Shown here piece after piece: positions 16,568-24,871 of a stretch of 64,000 nucleotides of DNA. Both the position numbers and the translations under genes were made by a program. The stretch covers positions 1,860,001 through 1,924,000 of the forward strand of contig NZ_JOAJ01000001.1 of the NCBI RefSeq assembly GCF_000720425.1, given 5' to 3'. The number at the start of each line of letters is the position of its first letter. Position 1 is the first letter of the stretch. The notes below the pieces were generated by a model. It made no database searches. It saw only the letters and a list, made by a program, of their open reading frames with translations, and had not been told where the DNA came from. Source of the DNA: Nocardia rhamnosiphila NBRC 108938. GTDB taxonomy: Bacteria; Actinomycetota; Actinomycetes; Mycobacteriales; Mycobacteriaceae.

Positions 16568-19500
16568 TCACGGCGCCCCCTGCTGTTCGGCGCGCAGCAG
16601 CGGCACCCACAGGCGGCGGGCGATCGACCCGAAACGAGTGCTCTCGATCGGTTCCCCGGCCGGTGCGGGGGCGGTGGTGAGGTCGCGTAGGTCGGGTGCC
16701 GGACCCCAGACGTACCGCATATTCCGGTCGGTGTGCTCGGCGAAATCCCTGGTCTTGTCCCCGCCGCCGAACTCGCGGTCGGCGGCGGCGATCGCCTCCT
16801 CCGGGGGCAGCCGCCGGTACCGCGCCTCGGCGTAGGCCGCGGTCGTGGCCGTGGAGATGGGCAGCGGTTCGGTGAGACCGGCATCGCGCAGTGCGACCAG
16901 GGTGCGCAGCATCGTCGTCGCCTCGGCCGCACCGGGCGCGGTGAGTTCGGCCCGCCAGGCCGGGGTGGGAAAGCGGCCGCGGCCGGTGACCGCCGCCCGC
17001 CACGACCGTTCGTCGGTGACCGCCAGCGCCAGCAGCGACACCCACGCCGCGAGCCGGTGTTTGGGCGCGACCCGCGAATAGGTGGTGCGCACCAGCAGTT
17101 CCCCGCGCACCTCGGCGACCGTTCCGGTGAGGCGGCGCCCGTCGCCCAGGTCGAACGAGATATCGATATCGCGCGGCGGTTGGCTGTAATCGGGAGCGGC
17201 GGCCCGGACCAGGGTTTCGACGGTGCGTTCCACATCGTTCAGTACGGCGCGGCCGAGTTCGGCGGGCGGCAGGATCCCACGCCGCCATTCCGCGGCCCGC
17301 AGTTCGGCCGGGTCGGCGCCGGCCAGACGCGCGGCGAGCATCCGCTCACCCAGCGCCCAGGTATCGAGTCCGCCGAACTCGATGGGCAGCCGGTCGGCGA
17401 TATCGTCGTCCTGGTCGGGGACCCGCACACCGAGCCGCTGCCACAGGAAACCGCGCACGGGATGTTCCAGGAACGAGATCAGTTCCGCCAGTCCGATCTC
17501 GGTGGTCTCGGTACCGGGCAGGGTGCGGGTGAGCAGTTCCGGTGGCGGGGTGGGTGCCGCACCCGCCGCCCGGGCGCCCGCGAAGGCGACGCTGTCGAAA
17601 CTGAACGGCCGTCCGGCGACGAAATTGCGCGGATCATGGGCCTGTAGCGGATGACGGGTGAGCACCTCGGCCATTCCGGCGGCACCGACATGGGCACGCA
17701 GCACATCGAGGAGTTCGGCGACCGGCACGGCGGGCGGCCGGTAGGCGCCGGTGACGGGATCAGCGCCGGTGTGCACGACCACCAGGGTGTCGCGGGCGGC
17801 GGTGATCGCGTCCAGCAGCAGCTGCCGGTCTTCGGAGCGCGGATCGCGTTCGCCCAGAAGCGGTTCGCGGGCCGGGACCTCGTCACCGTCGATGCCCGCA
17901 CCGCGCGGGAAGATCTCGTCGTCCACGCCCAGCAGCACCACCACCCGGTGCGGCACCGATCGCATCGGGGACAGGCCGCACACGGTGAGCTCACCGGTGC
18001 GGAAGTTCGACCGGCTCGGGGCGGAGGCGAGGCGCTCCCGCAGCAGACCCGTGAGATCGGCCAGCCGCAGCTCGACAGCACCGGCGTGGGCGGTGGCGGC
18101 CGTCAGCTCCCGGCGCGCCTCGGTACGGATCCACGCCTGCGACTCCGGCACATCGGTCAACAGATCCAGGGCCCGGTCCAGCACCGCGGTCCACTGCGCC
18201 GCCGGTCCGGGCCCCTGCAGATCTCGCAGCACCGAGGCGAGCCGGTCGACGTATTCGGCGAACCGGCCGGCCAGATCGATATCGTTGCTGTCCACATCGT
18301 CGAGCGGCAGCACCCGGTCCAGCCAGCTTCCGGAGGTCTCGTCCGCGGTGACCCCGAGCAGGATCCGGTCCACCGCCGCGTTCACCGTGTTCTGCTCGAA
18401 ATCGCCGAGACCGAAGGCCTGCCGCTGCCGCCGGCCGATACCCCACCGGGCGCCGGCCTCGACCGCCCATTCCCGCAGCCGCTCGATATCGTCGTCGTCG
18501 AAACCGCAGGCGCGGCGCACCGGTTCACCGGCGGCCAGGTCCAGTACCTCGGTGATGGTAACCCGGCTGCGGGCCAGTTCCAGCAGTGTCGCCACCACGC
18601 CGAGCAGCGGGTTGGTGACCGCCCGGCCGCGGTCGGCGAGACGCACCCGCAATCGATGGCCCGGATGGCCGGAATCGGCACGGGTTTCCGGGCCCGCCGG
18701 ACCGGGATGCCCGAACGCGGCGCGCAGCAGCGGGGCGAATGTCTCGACCTCCGGGCACATGATCAGCACCTCGCGGGGTTCGAGCGTCGGATCGGCGGCG
18801 AAGAGGCCGAGCAGGCGCTCCCGGAGTACTTCCACCTGCCGGACCGGGCCGTGGCACGCGTGCACCTGCACGCTGCCGTCCGCCCCGGCGGTTCCGGGCG
18901 CGGGCGGCCAGCGGTCGTCACGGAGGTGCCGCTGAACCTGTTCGAGCAGGGTCGCGGGCGGCTCGTCCCGGCCGGCGGCGTCGTCCGCGTGCGCGGCCGG
19001 GGCACCGGCTCGGACCTGTGCGCCCGCCGGACCCGGATACCGCACGTCGGTGGCGGCCGCGGGCAGGCGCAGCTGGAGTTCCCGGATGTCCCGGCCCAGG
19101 CCCGCCAGCAGCGGGTGCCGGACCCGGGTGACCGAATCGTCGCGCGCCCGTTGCGGTTGTGGATCCGTGCCGGCCAGCGCGTCCCACATGGCCGGGCTGG
19201 GATGTGCCAGCCACAGATGTAGCTCGCGGTGCTCGGCCACCGCGGTGAGCACCGCGAGGTGCGCGGCGGGCAGCCGGGGCGCGCCGAAGACCGACAGACG
19301 CGGCGGGAGATCCACCGCCCCCGGATCGGCGCGCAGTCGCGCGCAGGTGGTGTGCAGCCGTTCGGCGGGATCGGGCGCGCCGACCGCCTCGCGCAGCCGC
19401 CGCCACAGGGCCGGCTGCCAGCTCAGATCGTCGGGCAGTGGCCGGCCGGTGCCGTCGGTATCGTCGCCGCGCGACCATTCGGTGATCAGGGTCGGTCGCT

Positions 19501-19999
19501 GGACGGTGTAGCTCTCGAACAGCGCGGCCAGCCGGGCGGCGGTCGCGTACCGACGGCCGCGCCGGTGCTCGGGGCCCGCGGTGGACGCGGCCTCGGCTTC
19601 GGCCGGCACCGGGTCGCCGGCGTCCAGTCCGAGATGGCGGGCCAGTACGGCGCACCACGGTTCCCGCACCGATTCGTCGATCACCCGCAGCAGCGTCCAT
19701 ACCACCCGGTCGGACGACCACGGGTCCTCGTGTGGACCGAAACCGCTGATCGTGGCCGATATCTCCTCGACCAGCGCGGCCGGGGCGGGGAACCGGATAT
19801 TGGCCGCGACACCGTCACCGGAAGCCGCCGAGGCCCCCAGCACACCCGAGAGTTGCTGCGTCAGCCAGCGTTCCACGCCCTTGGCGGGCACCGCGACCAC
19901 CTCGGCGGCGAACGGATCCGACAGTGGCTCGGTGAGCAGCCCGGCCAGCGCGGCGACCAGCGTATCCGCGCGTTCGGCACGGTGGATGTGCAGCGCCAT
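16568..19999 (-). CDS. recC: Exodeoxyribonuclease V gamma subunit RecC
   Basis: 1143 residues. RecC is the scaffold and Chi-scanning subunit of RecBCD and resembles an inactivated helicase-nuclease. The N-terminus ALHIHRAERADTLVAALAGLL is the RecC signature. Internal recognisable pieces are VQVHACHGPVRQVEVLRERLL, EVLIMCPEVETFAPLL and FCR-like turns such as RVVVLLGVDDEIFPR. The ATG at 19999 is preferred over one at 20029 because GGAAGG precedes it and the family N-terminus begins there. It is first in the recC-recB-recD operon, and an inverted repeat at 20057-20085 lies in its probable promoter region. Confidence 0.93.
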   Translation of the reverse strand: MALHIHRAERADTLVAALAGLLTEPLSDPFAAEVVAVPAKGVERWLTQQLSGVLGASAASGDGVAANIRFPAPAALVEEISATISGFGPHEDPWSSDRVVWTLLRVIDESVREPWCAVLARHLGLDAGDPVPAEAEAASTAGPEHRRGRRYATAARLAALFESYTVQRPTLITEWSRGDDTDGTGRPLPDDLSWQPALWRRLREAVGAPDPAERLHTTCARLRADPGAVDLPPRLSVFGAPRLPAAHLAVLTAVAEHRELHLWLAHPSPAMWDALAGTDPQPQRARDDSVTRVRHPLLAGLGRDIRELQLRLPAAATDVRYPGPAGAQVRAGAPAAHADDAAGRDEPPATLLEQVQRHLRDDRWPPAPGTAGADGSVQVHACHGPVRQVEVLRERLLGLFAADPTLEPREVLIMCPEVETFAPLLRAAFGHPGPAGPETRADSGHPGHRLRVRLADRGRAVTNPLLGVVATLLELARSRVTITEVLDLAAGEPVRRACGFDDDDIERLREWAVEAGARWGIGRRQRQAFGLGDFEQNTVNAAVDRILLGVTADETSGSWLDRVLPLDDVDSNDIDLAGRFAEYVDRLASVLRDLQGPGPAAQWTAVLDRALDLLTDVPESQAWIRTEARRELTAATAHAGAVELRLADLTGLLRERLASAPSRSNFRTGELTVCGLSPMRSVPHRVVVLLGVDDEIFPRGAGIDGDEVPAREPLLGERDPRSEDRQLLLDAITAARDTLVVVHTGADPVTGAYRPPAVPVAELLDVLRAHVGAAGMAEVLTRHPLQAHDPRNFVAGRPFSFDSVAFAGARAAGAAPTPPPELLTRTLPGTETTEIGLAELISFLEHPVRGFLWQRLGVRVPDQDDDIADRLPIEFGGLDTWALGERMLAARLAGADPAELRAAEWRRGILPPAELGRAVLNDVERTVETLVRAAAPDYSQPPRDIDISFDLGDGRRLTGTVAEVRGELLVRTTYSRVAPKHRLAAWVSLLALAVTDERSWRAAVTGRGRFPTPAWRAELTAPGAAEATTMLRTLVALRDAGLTEPLPISTATTAAYAEARYRRLPPEEAIAAADREFGGGDKTRDFAEHTDRNMRYVWGPAPDLRDLTTAPAPAGEPIESTRFGSIARRLWVPLLRAEQQGAP

Positions 20000-20323
20000 C
20001 TCCGCCCTTCCGCTCGGTCCGATCACCATCCTTCGTCACGTCCGCACTCCTCGGGAGGGCGTATCGTCCACCCGTTTATACGCCCGCCGTCCGACACCGC
20101 TCGCCAAGACCCCACGACGGAGCGGACAACCCCGGGACAGGGGATCATCCCCCGAATGTCCCTAGCGCCAACAGCTTTTACCGGATATCGACACCCGGCG
20201 CACAGTGATTTAGCGCACATGAGTCACCGACACGCGGTCGTATGGCCGCGATCTCGGGGACGCGCTGTGTCACAGTGCAACCCCGGGAGGAACGGTTACC
20301 GCACGAAAGGCTGGTTCGCCTCG
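20000..20323. other. Divergent intergenic region upstream of recC
   Basis: 324 bases between recC and the small protein at 20324. The only distinct structure is an 8-bp perfect inverted repeat, GGGCGTAT at 20057-20064 and ATACGCCC at 20078-20085 with a 13-nt spacer, about 58 nt upstream of recC. No gene, tRNA or recognisable riboswitch was found. The part near 20160-20320 should carry the promoter and leader of the small gene. Confidence 0.5.
20057..20085. promoter_or_regulatory. Inverted repeat upstream of recC
   Basis: GGGCGTAT and ATACGCCC are perfect 8-bp arms around 13 nt that include the TTTATA-like tract. It could be an operator overlapping the recCBD promoter or an RNA hairpin in its leader. 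It does not fit the mycobacterial LexA box pattern as I know it. Confidence 0.35.
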
Positions 20324-20533
20324 ATGAAAGCGCTGGTTGTGCCCCTGATACCGAAGGACGGATTCACCGTCCGCCGGTCCGGTGACCGGTGGGAGCTCGT
20401 CAACTCCCGGCACTACGGACGCACGGTCGTACTGCACTCGTGGCCGCGCGAGGAACATACCGAAGCATTCGAGCACTGCTATCGCCTCAACGGCCGCGCC
20501 GCCGCCCTGAAGGCCACCGCGCGGGTCCGCTAG
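20324..20533 (+). CDS. Small conserved-looking protein of 69 residues
   Basis: Unrecognised. The sequence begins MKALVVPLIPKDGFTVRR and contains GDRWELVNSRHYGRTVVLHSW, then an acidic-aromatic helix and a basic tail (KATARVR). It has no signal peptide or membrane segment. The ATG at 20324 has AAAGG about 13 nt upstream. Codon use matches neighbouring genes. It lies between recC (divergent) and a secreted hydrolase (same strand, 58 nt downstream), with no obvious functional link to either. Confidence 0.6.
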   Translation: MKALVVPLIPKDGFTVRRSGDRWELVNSRHYGRTVVLHSWPREEHTEAFEHCYRLNGRAAALKATARVR

Positions 20534-20591
20534 CGGTCCGGGAAGCGGGTCCGCCGGCGGTCCGGGGAAAACGTGCGCGCAGAGCGCCGAT

Positions 20592-21488
20592 ATGACAAGG
20601 TGTTTCCTCGTGCGTTACCCCCTGCTCACCGGTGCGGCTCCCCGCGTGGCCGCACCCGCCACTGTCCTGGCCGCCGCGGCGATTCTGTTCGCCGGTGTGC
20701 CCGCCGGCCTGCCCTCGGCCGATGCCGTACCGCACGCCCATACCCAGGGTTGCGCGAACGGCTTCGACTGCGATCTGGCCGCCCGTATCGAATCCGTGAA
20801 CGCGTATCTGGACTCCCGCCCCGGCGTGACCGGCTACGTCGTCCGTGACCGCCAAACCGGCGCGGTCTACGCCAGCCCGCATGCCGAGGACATGGTGTTC
20901 ACGGCGTCCACCATCAAACTGGCCATCGCCTCGGATCTGCTCAACCGTGCCCGGGTCGGGGCCATCGCCCTGCCGCCGGAGGATCGGCAGCTCATGGAGC
21001 AGATGATGTCCACCTCCAACGACCAGGCCACCGACATCTTGTGGACCAAGCATTCCGGTCTCGACGGCCAGGCATTCAACAATGCCTTTCGCGCCAACGG
21101 TATGACCAGCCTCCGGCCCGAGCCGACGCCCAACGGGCGCCCGAACTGGGGTTTCCAGAAGACCACCGCGGCCGATCTGGACCGGCTCATGTCCAATGTG
21201 CTGGACCGGATGCACCCCGACGATCGCGGCTACCTGACCGATCTGATGCGCCGCGTCGATTCCAACCAGCACTGGGGTGTGTGGGGCGCCGGCCCGGCCA
21301 TGCGGCCGGGCCTGAAGAACGGATGGTCGGAGGAGCAGGGCGGCTGGGTGGTGAACTCGGTCGGTTTCGCCGGACCGGGTGAGCGCTACACGCTCGCGAT
21401 CATGACCGCGATGAACGGTGAGGGCGGCTACCAGGAAGGCGCCGAAACCGATACGACGATCGCGGAAAAACTGCTGGCCGGACGCTGA
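20592..21488 (+). CDS. Secreted class-A beta-lactamase-like serine hydrolase
   Basis: 298 residues from ATG 20592. A GTG at 20610 with AAGG nearby is an equally good start. A signal peptide with a long Ala-rich core ends near PSADA. The beta-lactamase/D-Ala-D-Ala peptidase fold motifs are present: SxxK as STIK in VFTASTIKLAIA, the second motif as TSND, and the third as KNGW in place of KTG. The last difference suggests a peptidase or esterase-like role rather than true beta-lactamase activity. A 36-nt perfect hairpin follows and closes the unit. Confidence 0.8.
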   Translation: MTRCFLVRYPLLTGAAPRVAAPATVLAAAAILFAGVPAGLPSADAVPHAHTQGCANGFDCDLAARIESVNAYLDSRPGVTGYVVRDRQTGAVYASPHAEDMVFTASTIKLAIASDLLNRARVGAIALPPEDRQLMEQMMSTSNDQATDILWTKHSGLDGQAFNNAFRANGMTSLRPEPTPNGRPNWGFQKTTAADLDRLMSNVLDRMHPDDRGYLTDLMRRVDSNQHWGVWGAGPAMRPGLKNGWSEEQGGWVVNSVGFAGPGERYTLAIMTAMNGEGGYQEGAETDTTIAEKLLAGR

Positions 21489-21504
21489 TCACCGCGACCG
21501 GCGC

Positions 21505-21540
21505 ACTCCGGGCCCCCGTTGCGCAACGGGGGCCCGGAGT
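21505..21540. terminator. Long hairpin terminator between convergent genes
   Basis: A perfectly self-complementary 36-nt palindrome (15 or more base pairs once a small loop is allowed), centred at 21522/21523. It lies between the serine hydrolase stop (21488) and the P450 stop (21559), so it can serve both strands. Confidence 0.85.
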
Positions 21541-21558
21541 CGTTTCGCAGGCGATGTC

Positions 21559-23043
21559 TCAGTTGAGCCGCCGCAACCGCATCGGGGCGTCGTCGCGCGG
21601 GAACGGGATGGTGGTGAAGCCCCACGGCATCCGATAGGTGTCCGGGAAGCTCCACTCGTAATCGCGGACGAGCGCCGAGATGATCGTCTTGACCTCGAAG
21701 GTGCCGAAGTGCATCCCGATGCACTTGTGCGAACCGGCACCGAACGGCATCCAGGCCAGCCGGTGCGATTTGTCCTCGCGCCGCTCCTCGGAGAACCGTA
21801 ACGGATCGAAGACCTCGGGGTCGGTCCACAACTCCTCGAGCAGATGGTTCACCTGGTAGCCGAGGTCCACCGGAGTACCGGCGGGAATGTAGTGACCGAG
21901 GATCTCGGTATCGCGGACCGCGCGGCGCACCATACCGGGGACCGGCGGCATGAGACGCAGGCTTTCCTTCACCACCAGATCCAGCGTGCGCAAGGTGTCC
22001 AGATCGGCGATCGTCGGAGACTGGTTGTCCAGATCCAGCGCCCGCACCTCCGCACGCACCTGCTGCTGCCATTCCGGGTGTTTGCCCAGGTAGTAGGCCA
22101 CGGCCGTGGCGGTGGTCGTGGTCGTATCGTGGGCGGCCATGATCAGGAAGATCATATGGTTGACCACATCGGCGTCACTGAATACCGAGCCGTCCTCGGC
22201 GCGCGCGTGACATAGCCCCGAGAAGAAATCCGGGGCATCGCTGCGCCTTTTCTCCGGCACCATCGCGGTGAAGTACTCCTCGAGTACGGCGCGGCCGCGC
22301 AACCCCGCGCGCCATTTCCCACCGGGCACACTGTGGCGCATCAGGGCCAGCCCGGCGTGGGTGCAGGCGACGAAGGCGTCGGTGAGATCCTTGCGCCGGT
22401 CACCGACCTCGACCGCCATGAAGGTCTCCCCCGCGATATCGAGGGCCAGTTCCTTGATCGCCGGGAACAACCGCACGGTCCGGCTCGCATCCCTGCCCTC
22501 CGGCACCCAGCGGCCGATACTGGCGCGTACCACCGGGGTGAGCTCGGCGAGATGGGCCTCCAGCCGTTCCCGGGTGAACGCCTGCTGCATGATCCGGCGA
22601 TGGAACATGTGCTCATCGAATTCGAGCAGTAGCAGCCCGCGGCGGAAGAAGGGCCCGATGAAGTAGTCCCAGCCCTGCCCGAAATCGCGCCGGCGCCGGC
22701 CGACCACCTCGTCGATGGCTTCGGGCCCGGCGGCGAACACCCGGTCCATCCCCATGGAACTGTTGATGTTCACCGGCCCGAAGCGGCGGTATTTGTCCAG
22801 CAGTTCGGCCGGACCCCAGCGCATGTAGTGGAAAGTGCGCCCCAGATACGGCAGGCCCGCGTCGCCACGTACGGCCACCGTGTCGCTACCGCGGGGCGGA
22901 GTGGCCAGCGTCCGCTGCCGATCCGGCACCTTCAACAGCAGCCGGTCGACCACACTTCGGTGCGGGATCTCGATGAGCGCCGAATTCTCGGTATCGGTGC
23001 GCGCTCGCGCACGATGCGCGGCGACACGGTCGACGGTGACCAT
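21559..23043 (-). CDS. Cytochrome P450
   Basis: 494 residues, heme monooxygenase. The heme-binding Cys lies in FGAGSHKCIGMHFG near the C-terminus. The K-helix ExxR is KESLRLMPPVPGMVRR, and the I-helix oxygen-activation site is MAAHDTTTT. There is no signal peptide and no fused reductase. The ATG at 23043 has a near-ideal Shine-Dalgarno (AGGAGG, 7 nt away). Longer upstream reading in frame was rejected for that reason. It is divergent from ndh, and no ferredoxin gene is adjacent. The overall pattern (long N-terminus, CIGMHFG) resembles membrane-lipid or terpenoid-acting P450s, but the substrate cannot be inferred. Confidence 0.92.
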   Translation of the reverse strand: MVTVDRVAAHRARARTDTENSALIEIPHRSVVDRLLLKVPDRQRTLATPPRGSDTVAVRGDAGLPYLGRTFHYMRWGPAELLDKYRRFGPVNINSSMGMDRVFAAGPEAIDEVVGRRRRDFGQGWDYFIGPFFRRGLLLLEFDEHMFHRRIMQQAFTRERLEAHLAELTPVVRASIGRWVPEGRDASRTVRLFPAIKELALDIAGETFMAVEVGDRRKDLTDAFVACTHAGLALMRHSVPGGKWRAGLRGRAVLEEYFTAMVPEKRRSDAPDFFSGLCHARAEDGSVFSDADVVNHMIFLIMAAHDTTTTTATAVAYYLGKHPEWQQQVRAEVRALDLDNQSPTIADLDTLRTLDLVVKESLRLMPPVPGMVRRAVRDTEILGHYIPAGTPVDLGYQVNHLLEELWTDPEVFDPLRFSEERREDKSHRLAWMPFGAGSHKCIGMHFGTFEVKTIISALVRDYEWSFPDTYRMPWGFTTIPFPRDDAPMRLRRLN

Positions 23044-23296
23044 GGCGAAACCTCCTGAGAGACAGCACCCATCGTATTGTCTTTGTTGCAACGGCTCAGC
23101 CCAATCCACCGAATCGGTATCATCCGGCCTCCCGCCGAGACCCCAGCGCAATGGCTATCGTGGTGAGTTGCCGCACCACCGCGAGTGAACAACGGGCGTC
23201 TGACTGTGTCGTACCCGGGTACTGCTACTACCGTGTGCGTTGTCAGCAATTGATCACCAGGGCAGCACCGGGCCCCACCGCCGGCGAGGAGCGACC

Positions 23297-23332
23297 ATGA
23301 GCACGCAACCTGTCATGAGCACGCAACCTGTT
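23297..23332 (+). repeat. Tandem 18-bp duplication at the ndh start codon
   Basis: ATGAGCACGCAACCTGTC at 23297-23314 is followed directly by an 18-bp copy at 23315-23332 that differs only in the last base. The protein therefore begins MSTQPVMSTQPV, with two in-frame ATG starts. Confidence 0.9.
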
Positions 23333-24793
23333 GGGAACGGCCGGCGCCGCGTCGTCGTCATCGGATCGGGTTTCGGCGGCCTGTTCGGCACCAAGCATCT
23401 CAAACGTGCCGATGTCGAGGTCACCCTCATCTCCAAGACCACCACCCACCTGTTCCAGCCGCTGCTCTACCAGGTCGCGACCGGCATCCTGTCGGTCGGC
23501 GAGATCGCGCCGGCGACCCGGCTCGTGCTGCGCAAACAGAAGAACGCCCGGGTGCTGCTGGGTGAGGTCACCGAGATCGACCTGGAGAAACGCACCGTCA
23601 CCTCGGTGCTGCTCGGCGAATCGACGGTGACCCCCTATGACAGCCTCATCGTGGCCACCGGGGCGCAGCAGTCGTATTTCGGCAACGACCAGTTCGCCAC
23701 CTTCGCGCCGGGTATGAAAACCATCGACGACGCTCTGGAACTGCGCGGCCGCATCCTCGGCTCGTTCGAACAGGCCGAGGTGGCACAGACCCAGGAGGAG
23801 CGCGACCGGCTGCTCACGTTCGTGGTGGTGGGCGCCGGACCGACCGGGGTCGAACTGGCCGGGCAGATCGCCGAACTCGCCGACCGTACGCTGGAGGGCA
23901 CCTTCCACAACATCGATCCTCGCGACGCCCGGGTGATCCTGGTCGAGGGCGCGGGCGCGGTGCTGGGCCCGATGGGACCGAAACTCGGCGGCAAGGCGCA
24001 GCGGCGCCTGGAATCCATGGGCGTGGAGATCCAATTGAACGCCCTGGTCACCGATGTGGACGCGCACGGGGTCACGGTGAAGGACTCCGATGGCACCAGC
24101 CGCCGCATCGAATCGGCGTGCAAGGTCTGGTCGGCCGGGGTGCAGGCCAGTCCGCTGGGCAAGATGATCGCCGACCAGTCCGATGGTACCGAGGTCGACC
24201 GGGCCGGGCGGGTCGTGGTGGAACCCGACCTCACCGTCAAGGGGCATCCGAACGTCTTCGTCGTCGGCGACCTGATGTCGGTACCGGGCGTTCCGGGCCA
24301 GGCCCAGGGCGCGATCCAGGGCGCCACCTACGCCGCGAAACAGATCAAGGCGGAGCTGGCGGGTAAGCAGACAGCGCCGGAACGCAGGCCGTTCTCCTAT
24401 TTCAACAAGGGCAGCATGGCGACGATCTCGCGCTTCAGCGCGGTCTGCCAGGTGGGCAAACTGGAATTCGGCGGGTTCATCGCCTGGCTGGCCTGGCTGG
24501 GCCTGCACCTGTACTACCTGGTCGGCTACCGCAGCCGGATCACCACGATCTTTCAGTGGTTCGTCACCTTCCTCGGCCGCACTCGCGGCCAGATGGCAGC
24601 GACCGAGCAGTGGATCTTCGCCCGCCTGGCCCTGGAGGCGGTGTACGGCGACAGCGAAGAGGGCGAGGAGATCGTGCGCGGCGCGGCGGGTCGCCGGCCC
24701 CCGGCGCCCTCCCCCGGCACTCCGGCCGTCACCGCCGAATCCGTCGACACCGGCACGCCCGAGAAACCGGGTGGCGATCGTAAAGTCGGCTGA
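23297..24793 (+). CDS. ndh: Type II NADH dehydrogenase Ndh
   Basis: 498 residues. Non-proton-pumping NADH:menaquinone oxidoreductase on the inner face of the membrane. The FAD-binding motif is VVVIGSGFGGLFGTKHL, and the NADH-binding motif is VVVGAGPTGVELAGQIAEL. FVVGDLMSVPG and QGAIQGATYAA complete the flavoprotein core. A C-terminal amphipathic/hydrophobic anchor, GFIAWLAWLGLHLYYLVGY, is present. The last ~40 residues are Pro/Gly-rich. The first ATG at 23297 has GAGGAG 5 nt upstream, and a second in-frame ATG at 23315 arises from an 18-bp duplication. Divergent from the P450. Confidence 0.95.
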   Translation: MSTQPVMSTQPVGNGRRRVVVIGSGFGGLFGTKHLKRADVEVTLISKTTTHLFQPLLYQVATGILSVGEIAPATRLVLRKQKNARVLLGEVTEIDLEKRTVTSVLLGESTVTPYDSLIVATGAQQSYFGNDQFATFAPGMKTIDDALELRGRILGSFEQAEVAQTQEERDRLLTFVVVGAGPTGVELAGQIAELADRTLEGTFHNIDPRDARVILVEGAGAVLGPMGPKLGGKAQRRLESMGVEIQLNALVTDVDAHGVTVKDSDGTSRRIESACKVWSAGVQASPLGKMIADQSDGTEVDRAGRVVVEPDLTVKGHPNVFVVGDLMSVPGVPGQAQGAIQGATYAAKQIKAELAGKQTAPERRPFSYFNKGSMATISRFSAVCQVGKLEFGGFIAWLAWLGLHLYYLVGYRSRITTIFQWFVTFLGRTRGQMAATEQWIFARLALEAVYGDSEEGEEIVRGAAGRRPPAPSPGTPAVTAESVDTGTPEKPGGDRKVG

Positions 24794-24834
24794 CCGGGCT
24801 CACCTCCCCGATTCGGCGCCCCCTCGGAGCTAAC

Positions 24835-24850
24835 ATCTGGCAATCCAGAT
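24835..24850. promoter_or_regulatory. Palindromic element ahead of the first tandem secreted paralogue
   Basis: Perfect arms ATCTGG (24835-24840) and CCAGAT (24845-24850) around CAAT. The core CTGGCAA starts exactly 35 nt before the ATG. The second paralogue carries the same CTGGCAA core exactly 35 nt before its own ATG (25881), although the right arm is degraded there. The conserved distance suggests a shared promoter or leader element. Confidence 0.45.
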
Positions 24851-24871
24851 GATCTCCGCAGAGAGGCGCCT

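Noticed and set aside
20160..20323. Possible riboswitch in the leader of the 69-residue protein
   Set aside because: GC-rich pairs such as CTGTGTCACAG occur, but neither a ydaO-type nor a cobalamin-type core could be matched.
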